Positions 1 through 7,138 of a DNA stretch of 15,244 bases are shown here, in pieces (position 1 is the stretch's first letter; each line of letters opens with the position of its first letter). Both the position numbers and the translations under genes were made by a program. A model generated the notes under the pieces. It was given only the letters and a program-made list of their open reading frames with translations, made no database searches and was not told the DNA's origin. Origin of the DNA: UBA2256 sp964531105 (GTDB lineage: Bacteria; Spirochaetota; Spirochaetia; Treponematales; Rectinemataceae). The DNA lies in contig CAZHFN010000039.1 of NCBI GenBank assembly GCA_964531105.1, positions 1 through 15,244 on the forward strand, written 5' to 3'.

Positions 1-107
1 AGGGAATGCGACCCTAGAGGGGGGCGGTGTTTCATTTTTTCATCTCTCCGCGACAGGGCAGCGAAACCGAGCCCCAAGGCCGGGACACTCACCTCAGACT
101 GGGCAGC

Positions 108-770
108 TTATTTGCCGTCGAAGAAATCCTTGGCGACGGTGTTCTGCACCAGGTCCATCGCCCGCTTGGTTTCGGGGGTGGGGGGCTCGGAGGCCTCAAC
201 CTGCTTGAGCATCATGTCGAACTGCTTCTGAAGCATTTCCTTGGAAATAGTCCAGAGCTGGATTACCCTGTATACCTGCTTGTCGGGCTTGTTTTCGGCA
301 TTGAAGGTCTGCACCTTTACCCACCAGTCTGTGTCTTTCCTGAAGCCGGAGTACTGGGCTTCCGATACGGAAGCCACAAAACGCTCGCCATACACGCCGA
401 AATTCTTGGAATCTGCGTCGGCCACATTGGCGCCCTTGAAGGCATCCTTAACCCTGGTGGACAAATATGAAGCCAGTTCGGTCTGGGCCTGCATCCTCTC
501 GGCTAAAAGCTGGGCGCTCTGGAGATTCTGGGCCTCAAACTGGGCGATGAACACCACATAGTCCTTGTAATCGGACATTTTCTCCACGTCCTTGGCTCCA
601 CCGATTATGGCGGTTTCCACCCAGCGCGGAGTCTTCACACCATAGGCCGTGCCCTTGTCTTCCAGAAGCACTTCACCCTTGCGAAGCGGTGCCTTGGTGG
701 CACAGGACAGGGCCATCGACATAACCATGGCGATGAGCACAAACATCACAAACATGTTTCTTCTTTTCAT
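108..770 (-). CDS. LPP20/FlgO-like outer-envelope lipoprotein
   Basis: A predicted lipoprotein of 220 aa. The N-terminus is basic (MKRRN), followed by a hydrophobic stretch ending ALSC at Cys23. This is a loose lipobox (Ala instead of Leu at -3) of the sort tolerated in spirochaetes. The mature part has P-x-W-V near residue 49, then an Ala/Gln-rich amphipathic helix (AQFEAQNLQSAQLLAERMQ) and a mixed C-terminal domain. That order resembles the LPP20/FlgO group of small envelope lipoproteins, whose biochemical role is poorly known. There are two tandem ATG codons at 773 and 770. The AGGAGG Shine-Dalgarno lies 3 nt from the first and 6 nt from the second, so I chose 770. The gene follows the 861-1973 lipoprotein gene on the same strand after a roughly 90-nt spacer with no clear terminator, so the two are probably co-transcribed. 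Lipoprotein status is firm. The family assignment is by pattern only. Confidence 0.7.
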   Translation of the reverse strand: MKRRNMFVMFVLIAMVMSMALSCATKAPLRKGEVLLEDKGTAYGVKTPRWVETAIIGGAKDVEKMSDYKDYVVFIAQFEAQNLQSAQLLAERMQAQTELASYLSTRVKDAFKGANVADADSKNFGVYGERFVASVSEAQYSGFRKDTDWWVKVQTFNAENKPDKQVYRVIQLWTISKEMLQKQFDMMLKQVEASEPPTPETKRAMDLVQNTVAKDFFDGK

Positions 771-860
771 CATTTTCCTCCTGATGCGCTATTCATTTCA
801 GCCCCGCCCGCCAAGGCTGGAACTCAGCTCATGGCATTTGGGGCACGAATTGCCGTAACT

Positions 861-1973
861 CTACATACCGCTGTTGAAGGTAAAGGACTTACCCCTCATG
901 TACACCAGGTACATATCGGGGAGCATGGCCGTTACCGCAGCATCGTAAATAGCTTCCTGGGCCTTGGCCTTGCTCATGAATCCATAGAGGGCTATACGCG
1001 TTTCCCCAGGGGAGAAGGAAAGCTGCTCAGCCTCCTTGAACTTGCGCCCAAGTGCACGAACCAACTGGGATACCTGTTTCGCGTCGGGAATTTTCAAAGC
1101 AATGAGTTCGTAACGTATTCCCCTGGAGACCGATGCCCCATACAGGACTCTGGCCTGCTCGGTAACCTTGGGCATGGCCTGCCACACTGAGGCTGCCACT
1201 GCATTGGATACCGCCGCATCCAGCGAAACCGGGCTGAAGGTGGGAGGACTCATGAAGCTAATGGAACCTAGAAGCACCGCCGTAGAAGCCTCGAAAAGCT
1301 TCATGGTGCCCTGGGCACTTCCCGTATAGGAATTGCCGCTTCCCGAACCCGAGGTTTGAGCGTCAATTTCCACATAGATATCGGCGTTGAACTTCTGGGC
1401 CAGGTACTGGATCATGTCGATGGAGCCGCCGGTCTCTGCCTGATAGGCTGACATCTGATCTTTCTTGTTTTTTTCTATCTGATCGAAATCGATTACCGAG
1501 AGCCCCAGCTTTTCAATGAGGTAGCGGTTAGCTTGGCTTACTGCGATCCTTGCCAGTTGTGGGCTAAGACTCGAGTTTTCGCTGTAATACACCATGTAGC
1601 TGAGCCGGCTTAAATAGTCGGCCATAAAGCGCTGTTCCTCGGGGCTTAAACCCACGGGGGATTGCACAGCCGCCAGGCTTGGGGCGTTAGGGGCAGGGGG
1701 AAGCTGCTGGTTCTGGCTCACTACTGCCTGGGCAGCGGCTTGATTGGTCTGGGGGACAGAAGTCTGTGAACCAGAATTCTGCTGGGCTGGAGGTATTACT
1801 GCCGGGGGACTCGCAGTAGCGGGAAAATCGGGAGTGGAACTGCCCTGGACAATCGCTTTCGCCCTATCGTTTTCAACGTTCCTCTCTTCCACGGGAGGAG
1901 CTGTAGTGCAGGCGAACATGAGTATTGAAACAATACAGATTATAAAAAACTTCGCCAGAGATCGAACCTTCAT
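861..1973 (-). CDS. lipoprotein with Pro/Gln/Ala-rich linker (FlgO/CsgG-like architecture)
   Basis: A predicted 370-aa lipoprotein. The signal peptide MKVRSLAKFF...LMFAC has a good lipobox with Cys22. Mature residues about 23-105 form a low-complexity Pro/Gln/Ala/Ser linker, typical of a tether holding a domain away from the membrane. From about residue 110 there is a folded region. It includes an alpha/beta segment (YLIEKLGLSVIDFDQIEK, then AQKFNADIYVEIDAQ) resembling the nucleotide-independent folds of FlgO, CsgG or LpoB-like envelope proteins, and a Gly/Ser loop (SGSGSGNSYTGS). A separate C-terminal domain of about 70 aa follows. The frame is open from 2018, but a start there would sit on the likely -10 box. 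The AAGGGGG Shine-Dalgarno is 7 nt upstream of the ATG at 1973, which also gives a normal signal peptide. It is the first gene of a probable two-lipoprotein operon. Function is unknown to me; the fold resemblance is an inference. Confidence 0.7.
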   Translation of the reverse strand: MKVRSLAKFFIICIVSILMFACTTAPPVEERNVENDRAKAIVQGSSTPDFPATASPPAVIPPAQQNSGSQTSVPQTNQAAAQAVVSQNQQLPPAPNAPSLAAVQSPVGLSPEEQRFMADYLSRLSYMVYYSENSSLSPQLARIAVSQANRYLIEKLGLSVIDFDQIEKNKKDQMSAYQAETGGSIDMIQYLAQKFNADIYVEIDAQTSGSGSGNSYTGSAQGTMKLFEASTAVLLGSISFMSPPTFSPVSLDAAVSNAVAASVWQAMPKVTEQARVLYGASVSRGIRYELIALKIPDAKQVSQLVRALGRKFKEAEQLSFSPGETRIALYGFMSKAKAQEAIYDAAVTAMLPDMYLVYMRGKSFTFNSGM

Positions 1974-2016
1974 CTGCATGCCCCCTTTTAGATGGCCTGG
2001 CTGGGTCGACTCATCC

Positions 2017-2044
2017 ATTATCGTATATCCATGGAGAAAAACAA
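2017..2044 (-). promoter_or_regulatory. candidate sigma-70 promoter for the lipoprotein pair
   Basis: Read on the minus strand, TTGTTT (2044-2039) and GATAAT (2022-2017) are separated by 16 nt. The -10 matches consensus at five of six positions and the -35 at three. Transcription would start near 2010, leaving a leader of about 37 nt before the ATG at 1973. The -10 box overlaps the farther-upstream ATG at 2018, which supports the shorter protein. This is sequence matching only. Confidence 0.35.
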
Positions 2045-2219
2045 GCGATGCGAGCCACTTTAAAAAGTCTGTTTGCTTTTATAAAAACCTCATGCTTCAG
2101 GGTCTCAATATAAGGGATTTTACCTTGGATGAAAAATTAGTTATTGTTTATATAAGGCTATTAAAAAAGCCGACAGGCCTTTGAAATAGTCACACTATGC
2201 TATATCCAAGGAGGCCCTT

Positions 2220-2360
2220 ATGGCAGACAAGACTACAGTAAACAAGAAAGCGGAAGAGCAGCACAAAGACTCCACCCTGGAACCCTGCGACAAACCCCAC
2301 ACCATGGAAACCTCCAGGCCCGTGGACAATGAAGAGGCCTGCGACGAAGGCGTAAAATGA
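2220..2360 (+). CDS. 46-aa acidic small protein, translationally coupled to pirin
   Basis: A short open frame beginning ATG GCA GAC, with an excellent Shine-Dalgarno AAGGAGG at 2208-2214, 5 nt from the ATG. The product begins MADKTTVNKKAEEQHK and ends NEEACDEGVK. It is hydrophilic and mostly acidic, and has two Cys (in EPCDKPH and EEACDEG). It has no signal peptide or membrane segment and is probably disordered. Its TGA stop overlaps the ATG of the pirin gene as ATGA (2357-2360). The pirin gene has only a weak Shine-Dalgarno of its own, so translation of the small frame probably delivers ribosomes to pirin. I recognise no family. The strong Shine-Dalgarno and stop/start overlap argue that it is translated. 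Whether the peptide itself has a job (metal handling by the Cys/His pairs is one thought) is speculative. Confidence 0.6.
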   Translation: MADKTTVNKKAEEQHKDSTLEPCDKPHTMETSRPVDNEEACDEGVK

Positions 2361-2840
2361 GCCTGTCCAAGGACATGCATTCGGGCGGAGCCCGGAAGAT
2401 TTCCACAGTACTTACAGCCCAGCGTTCCGTGGATGGAGCTGGGGTGGTGCTGAAAAGAGTCTTCGGTTTCTCCGCCCGCAATTCCTTCGATCCCTTTCTC
2501 CTTTTGGATCATTTTGGATCCGATAAACCTGAGGACTATCTAGCCGGCTTTCCCTGGCACCCCCATAGGGGCATAGAAACGGTCACCTACCTTCTGGCAG
2601 GCAAAGTTGCTCACGGCGACTCCATGGGCAACCAAGGAGTCATCTATCCCGGCGACGCCCAATGGATGACAGCGGGTTCGGGAATAATCCACCAGGAAAT
2701 GCCCGAACCGGGCACCGACGGGCCGCGCATGGAAGGTATACAACTCTGGGTAAACCTGCCCGCCCGGCTTAAGATGACAAAACCCCGGTATCGCGCGGTA
2801 CAGGCCTCGGAGATTCCCCTAATAGAAAAGAAAAATGCCA
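2357..2840 (+). CDS. pirin family protein, 3' end lost in gap
   Basis: The first 161 residues of a pirin, a bicupin family of non-haem iron proteins; bacterial members have been reported as quercetin dioxygenases or as modulators of central metabolism. The N-terminal cupin is intact. FGFSARNSFDPFLLLDHFG is followed by the signature HPHRGIETVTY with His68 and His70, and by GSGIIHQEMPE with His112 and Glu114. These match the four metal ligands known for the family. The G-D-A-Q-W-M-T-A-G segment between them is also typical. Pirins are usually 230-290 aa, so the C-terminal cupin, roughly 100 residues, lies in the N gap. An open frame continues past the Ns, but that continuation is the wrong frame of the TetR gene and not pirin. 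The start overlaps the stop of the upstream 46-aa gene. No signal peptide: cytoplasmic. Confidence 0.88.
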
Positions 2841-2940
2841 NNNNNNNNNNNNNNNNNNNNNNNNNNNNNNNNNNNNNNNNNNNNNNNNNNNNNNNNNNNN
2901 NNNNNNNNNNNNNNNNNNNNNNNNNNNNNNNNNNNNNNNN
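2841..2940. other. assembly gap (100 N, true length unknown)
   Basis: Exactly 100 N, the usual placeholder for a scaffold gap of unknown size. The missing pirin C-terminal half plus the TetR start and its ribosome-binding site need about 350-450 nt or more. The true gap is therefore almost certainly longer than drawn, and may hold the promoter and operator of the TetR/RND operon. Confidence 0.95.
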
Positions 2941-3564
2941 ACTCTTATCCTTCAGAAGGCAAAAACTCTCATTCTGGAAAGAGGTATAAGCAGCCTCACC
3001 ATGCAGGATATTGCCGCAGCCAGCGAGCTATCCAAGGCCACCCTCTATTTATATTTCGAAAATAAGGACGCCATCCTCACCGTGATTCTAGAAGAATCGG
3101 TCAATGCCTTCGTGGATTTCGCCAAAAGCAGAATACCCGATGATGTGCCGGGGATTAGGGCTCTCCAAGCCCTATGGGAGTGCTACCTGGACCTCTTGGC
3201 CGAATCCCAGGACCTGCTGGTGCTTACGGGCATAAAAAATTATATCGATCCTGAGTTTCCCTTTGGAGACAGGGGAAATAGTGAAAATTTGGCCAAGTCC
3301 ACCCAGGCCTTGGTGGACTTGCTTGCACAGCTATTGCACAGAGGCATGGCCGACGGCTCGGTGGGCTTTCGGGAGGACCCGGAACAACTGGCGAGAACTG
3401 TAATAATGATCGCTACCTCGGTTGTCGATACGATCAGCAGAATACCCAAATCACGAAGGGATACAGCCCTCATGAAACACGAGATGAGCAAAACCTTTGA
3501 AATAATTCTAAGGGGCCTAGCCTCGGACAGCTCAGACCATTCCCATTTACGAATGTCCACATGA
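2941..3564 (+). CDS. TetR/AcrR family transcriptional regulator, 5' end lost in gap
   Basis: 207 visible residues starting directly at the gap edge. The first 20 codons after the Ns read TLILQKAKTLILERGISSLT, the first helices of a TetR DNA-binding domain. The helix-turn-helix MQDIAAASELSKATLYLYFENKDAIL follows, with the family hallmark Y-x-Y/H-F-x-x-K. The ATG at 3001 lies inside the helix-turn-helix and is not the start. The true start is in the gap, perhaps 8-15 residues earlier. The C-terminal ligand-binding and dimerisation region (about residues 50-195) is helical and not specific to any inducer. The gene sits 68 bp before the RND exporter on the same strand, the usual arrangement for a repressor of an efflux or export operon. 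It probably controls its own operon in response to a lipophilic ligand (inference). Confidence 0.88.
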   Translation, partial: TLILQKAKTLILERGISSLTMQDIAAASELSKATLYLYFENKDAILTVILEESVNAFVDFAKSRIPDDVPGIRALQALWECYLDLLAESQDLLVLTGIKNYIDPEFPFGDRGNSENLAKSTQALVDLLAQLLHRGMADGSVGFREDPEQLARTVIMIATSVVDTISRIPKSRRDTALMKHEMSKTFEIILRGLASDSSDHSHLRMST

Positions 3565-3632
3565 GGCAGGAGCTCCCGGCGATGCGCTGTCAGTGTTAAC
3601 AACGCGGCCCAATTTCGGAACAAGGAAAGACG

Positions 3633-6356
3633 ATGGAAAAAATATTCAAGCATCCCAAGTGGATTATCGCCGTAGTGAGCATACTCACCCTATTTTTCGC
3701 CCTGCAAATACCCAAGGCCACGCTGGACAACAATAATTTTAGATTTGTGCCTGACGATGATCCCGAACTCATAGGGATGAAATCGATCAATGAATCCTTC
3801 GGCAGCCAGCTCTTTATTCTGGTAGGCCTTGAACGGCGCCACGATACGGTGCTGGATGCCGAATTCATGGCGAAACTGCGCGATTTCGATGCCCGGCTTT
3901 CCGAAATACCAATAGTCGCTTCCATCACATCCCTAAGCAGCACCGACTATCTCACCGGCAGAGGGGATTCCATCGTGGCCGAAGCCCTGGTACCCGATAC
4001 CTACTCAGGCAGCAGAGAGGAGATAGCCGAGCTCAAAGAGAGGATCCTGAGCTGGGACCTGTATAAAGGGTCGCTGGTCTCCCAGGATTTTACCGGCACG
4101 CAGGTCCTGGTATATCTAGACACCTCAGCCGAGAATGCCGGTTCTCCAGAAGTTGTAGCCGTTCACCATGCCATAAAGCGCATTGCCGAAGAAATTGAAT
4201 TCCCCGATACCAATGTCTATATAACTGGGATTCCCGTCTTCAGTTCGGTGGTAAACGACGCCATGGAAGAGGACCTGGTTGTTCTCATTCCTCTAGTAGT
4301 CTTCGTAGTGATTTTTGTCCTTCTCCTTTCCTTCCGGCGCTTCAGCGGAGTCGTCCTCCCCCTCCTCACAGTCCTTATCTCATCAATTTGGGCGATTGGG
4401 GCCATGGCCTTGTTCGGCGTAAAGCTCTCCATCCTCTCCACAGTGCTCCCGGTAATTCTGGTGGCAGTGGGGAGCGCTTACGGCATTCATGTGGTAAGCC
4501 ATTACTACGATGAACTGGCGGAGAAAAAAAACCTTGACCGGGAAGAGCATAAGGCCTTAGTGCTCGCCGTACTCAAGCGAGTGGGTAATCCTGTGCTCCT
4601 GGCTGCTCTCACCACCTTTGCAGGCTTTATTTCCCTGAGCTTCTCCAAGGTTGCCCCAATTTTCGAATTTGGAATTTTCGCCAGTTTCGGTGTCCTGGTG
4701 GCTTTCGCCGTATCCCTTACACTGGTGCCTGCCATCATGATCATCCGGGGTCCGGTGAGTAAACTGCCCCACTTCAGAATCACCGAGATGAAGCCAGGTC
4801 AGGAAGACCCTTTAAGCGGCGCTATCGCCGATGCCCTGGGCCACGTTTCTACAAAAAAACGAAGCGTCCTCGCCCTGGGCTTGGTCATTATCCTTATATC
4901 TGTGTTCGCACTGGGGCGACTGGTCATCGACAACGTCCTGGTGGAGTATTTCAAGCCCACTACCGATGTCGTGCTCTCCGATAGGTTTATCAGGGAAAAA
5001 TTCGGCGGCTCCAAGTCCGTAAGCCTTGTAGTGAGCTCCGAAGAGCCGGGTGGGGTCCTGCGTCCAGACGTGTTGGCCGCCATGGATGGCCTGGCTGAGT
5101 ATCTCCATGCTTCGGTGCCCGAAGTAGGCAAGACCACGGGTTTTACCGACATGATCAAGCGAGTTAATCAGGTATTTAACATGGACGAAAGCCCCGATGG
5201 CCTGAAGCCTAGAACCGGTGAACCAGCACCCAGCACCGGCAGTGAAGAAGCCCCTGCCTTTGGATTTTCGGACTTCGGGTTTGCTTCTTTCGACACCACA
5301 GAGTCAGGACAGGATGTCCAGGCTTCAGGAATAGGTGCCTCTTCCCCCTCCCCTACCCCAGCAGAATCGATGAATGAGAGCCTGAGTGATACGATCGCCA
5401 GCCTGGACAAGCTGGCCTTGGTCGCTCTTCTGGACAAGGCTTTGGCCGAAAATAGTTCTGAAGCCTTAAGCCCTGCCGACCTGGTGGAGAGCCTCGCCAG
5501 GCTCACCAACTACAAGGGTAGAGCCTACTACGAAATCCCCACAGACCCCGAGCGCTATGGCAAGAAAACCGATGAGGAACTGCGGCTTTTAATCTCCAAC
5601 TATCTGGTACTTCTCTCGGGCAATATTGGTGATTTTGCCGACGACCCTCTGGAGCCCAAGTCTATCCGCATGCAGATCCAGCTCAAGACAGTGGGCCAGA
5701 TAGACACCAACAGAGCGGTGAGCGCCATTCGAGGCTATATTGACGAACGATTCCCCAAGGACATCGCCGTTCAGATAGCAGGAGACGCTCTGGTGGAAGG
5801 ATCCCTCAACCGCCTGGTGGTGGAATCCCAGCTCAGCTCCGTGGCCATATCCCTCCTCATGGTCTTCCTGATCCTCTCGGTCTTCTATCGCTCAGCCCTG
5901 GCCGGCCTCATTGGCCTGGTACCCTTGAGCTTAACGATACTCGTCAACTTTGCAGTGATGGCCCTGGCTGGCATCAAGCTCAACATCGGCACCGCCATGG
6001 TCTCCAGCATCGCCGTGGGTACGGGCATCGACTATACCATCCACTACATGGCGGCCTTCCACCATGAATACCTGGCTACGGGAGGCAAGGGCAAATTCCT
6101 GCGGAGAACCTTCCTAACCTCGGGCAAGGCTATACTTTTCAATGCCGTTTCCGTGGGTGCCGGTTTCGCAGTCCTCGCCCTCTCACAGTTCAACATACTG
6201 GCAGAACTGGGCATACTCATCGCCCTGGCTATGGGCACCAGCTCCCTGGTAAGCCTTACCCTTCTGCCGGTCCTTCTCTCGGTAACAAATCCAGCCTTTA
6301 TTCGCCGGCCCCTGCCCTCGGATAGAAGGACAGAATCTTTGGAGGCACAAAAATGA
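3633..6356 (+). CDS. MMPL/RND superfamily exporter (COG1033-like)
   Basis: A 907-aa inner-membrane transporter of the RND superfamily, closest in pattern to the MmpL/HpnN 'predicted exporter' group, which moves lipids and other hydrophobic cargo using the proton gradient. Predicted layout is TM1 at 9-26, a periplasmic domain at 27-213, TM2-6 at about 215-371, TM7 at 411-429, a second periplasmic domain at 430-732, and TM8-12 at 733-882. TM10 carries GTGIDYTIHY with Asp800, the expected proton-relay acid. The equivalent TM4 segment reads GSAYGIHVVSHYYDE and lacks that Asp. The second periplasmic domain contains a Ser/Pro/Glu/Phe/Gly-rich low-complexity insert at about 516-585. The start has AAGGAAAG just upstream. 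The TGA overlaps the ATG of the LolA-like gene, so the two are translationally coupled. Substrate unknown; the neighbours suggest a lipid or lipoprotein. Confidence 0.9.
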   Translation: MEKIFKHPKWIIAVVSILTLFFALQIPKATLDNNNFRFVPDDDPELIGMKSINESFGSQLFILVGLERRHDTVLDAEFMAKLRDFDARLSEIPIVASITSLSSTDYLTGRGDSIVAEALVPDTYSGSREEIAELKERILSWDLYKGSLVSQDFTGTQVLVYLDTSAENAGSPEVVAVHHAIKRIAEEIEFPDTNVYITGIPVFSSVVNDAMEEDLVVLIPLVVFVVIFVLLLSFRRFSGVVLPLLTVLISSIWAIGAMALFGVKLSILSTVLPVILVAVGSAYGIHVVSHYYDELAEKKNLDREEHKALVLAVLKRVGNPVLLAALTTFAGFISLSFSKVAPIFEFGIFASFGVLVAFAVSLTLVPAIMIIRGPVSKLPHFRITEMKPGQEDPLSGAIADALGHVSTKKRSVLALGLVIILISVFALGRLVIDNVLVEYFKPTTDVVLSDRFIREKFGGSKSVSLVVSSEEPGGVLRPDVLAAMDGLAEYLHASVPEVGKTTGFTDMIKRVNQVFNMDESPDGLKPRTGEPAPSTGSEEAPAFGFSDFGFASFDTTESGQDVQASGIGASSPSPTPAESMNESLSDTIASLDKLALVALLDKALAENSSEALSPADLVESLARLTNYKGRAYYEIPTDPERYGKKTDEELRLLISNYLVLLSGNIGDFADDPLEPKSIRMQIQLKTVGQIDTNRAVSAIRGYIDERFPKDIAVQIAGDALVEGSLNRLVVESQLSSVAISLLMVFLILSVFYRSALAGLIGLVPLSLTILVNFAVMALAGIKLNIGTAMVSSIAVGTGIDYTIHYMAAFHHEYLATGGKGKFLRRTFLTSGKAILFNAVSVGAGFAVLALSQFNILAELGILIALAMGTSSLVSLTLLPVLLSVTNPAFIRRPLPSDRRTESLEAQK

Positions 6357-7123
6357 AAAAACGCATCGTCATTATTCTGGCTTTGCTCTCGATGGCAGGC
6401 CTGCTCTGGGCACAAAGCGCCCAGGAGATAATGGAACGCTCCCGGAACCGCATAGAAGCTAAAACCGTATCCACCCGCGCCAGGATGATCATAAGCGCCA
6501 AGGACGGAAGCACCACCGAGCGTCTGGTGGATCAATATACCAGCACGGACAAGGACATCACAAAAACAGTGGTGGTTTTCCAGAAACCCGCCAGCGTAGC
6601 CGGTACCCGTTTTCTCACCGTAGAAAACCCCGGCAAGGCGGCGGATCAATGGATATTCCTCCCATCCCTGGGCAAGGTGCGACGCATAGCTGCCAGCGAA
6701 GGCTCGGCCAGCTTCATGGGCACCGACCTCTCCTACGACGACCTCTCGTCGGCCGATAGGGACCCCAACCTGGACAGCTATCAGTTGCTGCGGGAGGAGA
6801 GCTTTGGCGGGAGAAACTGCTATGTCATCGAGGCCAAGCCTAAAAGCTCTGACTACCAATACTCCCGGATGCTGGGCTGGATCGACAAGGAAAACTATAT
6901 AGCCATGAAGATGGAGCTTTACGATAAAAAGGGAAAGCTGACCAAGATCATGGAGATGGGCGAGGTCAAGGACATCCAAGGCAGACTTACCCCCACCCTC
7001 ACGAAGATGAGCAGCATTCAGGCAGGCACTTCGACAACGATCTACACCGATATCATGAAATACGACGACACCATACCGGCTGGAGTATTCACCGAGCGTT
7101 TCCTCCTCACCGGCAGGCCTTAA
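6353..7123 (+). CDS. periplasmic LolA-like outer-membrane lipoprotein-sorting protein
   Basis: 256 aa with a clear signal peptide (MKKRIVIILALLSMAG, cleavage likely after LLWA at residue 20) and no lipobox Cys, so a soluble periplasmic protein. The core has the signature WIFLPSLGKVRRI at 100-112, then GSASFMGTDLSYDDL at 117-131 and YSRMLGWID near 170-178. This is the pattern of the LolA-like family (Pfam 'LolA_like', PF17131), with an open beta-sheet half-barrel that binds acyl chains. It probably accepts cargo from the RND pump and carries it across the periplasm. GGAGG precedes the ATG, which overlaps the pump's stop by 4 nt. From memory, Treponema pallidum has a comparable LolA-like/RND pair (around TP0789-TP0790); I could not check this here. 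Family confidence is high. Cargo and direction are inferred. Confidence 0.88.
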   Translation: MKKRIVIILALLSMAGLLWAQSAQEIMERSRNRIEAKTVSTRARMIISAKDGSTTERLVDQYTSTDKDITKTVVVFQKPASVAGTRFLTVENPGKAADQWIFLPSLGKVRRIAASEGSASFMGTDLSYDDLSSADRDPNLDSYQLLREESFGGRNCYVIEAKPKSSDYQYSRMLGWIDKENYIAMKMELYDKKGKLTKIMEMGEVKDIQGRLTPTLTKMSSIQAGTSTTIYTDIMKYDDTIPAGVFTERFLLTGRP

Positions 7124-7138
7124 AAGGAGCTCCAAAAG

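Noticed and set aside
1..35. A minus-strand ATG at 35 with GGAGAG 8 nt upstream, open to the window edge (MKHRPPLGSHS).
   Set aside because: Only 11 codons are visible, with no signal or domain, and another ATG nearby stops at once. Too little to call a gene. No convincing terminator is visible in 1-107 either.
27..470. A 147-codon plus-strand frame at the left edge.
   Set aside because: It is antisense to the LPP20-like lipoprotein gene, has no Shine-Dalgarno I can support and shows no family features.
2125..2156. Possible promoter for the small-protein/pirin pair (TTGGAT and TATATA with 18-nt spacing, or TATAAG at 20 nt).
   Set aside because: A/T-rich region with several equally weak alternatives and no clear best -10/-35 pair.
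2161..2182. A small hairpin on the minus strand (GCC-TGTC-GGC with a bulge) followed by TTTTTT, terminator-like.
   Set aside because: No minus-strand gene lies upstream of it, the stem is only about 6 bp with a bulge, and the region is simply A/T-rich leader between divergent genes. Probably chance.
2496..2521. Closely spaced repeats TTTTGGATC / TTTTGGATC within the pirin gene.
   Set aside because: They encode the conserved LLLDHFGS segment of the first cupin; coincidental similarity of codons, not a regulatory repeat.
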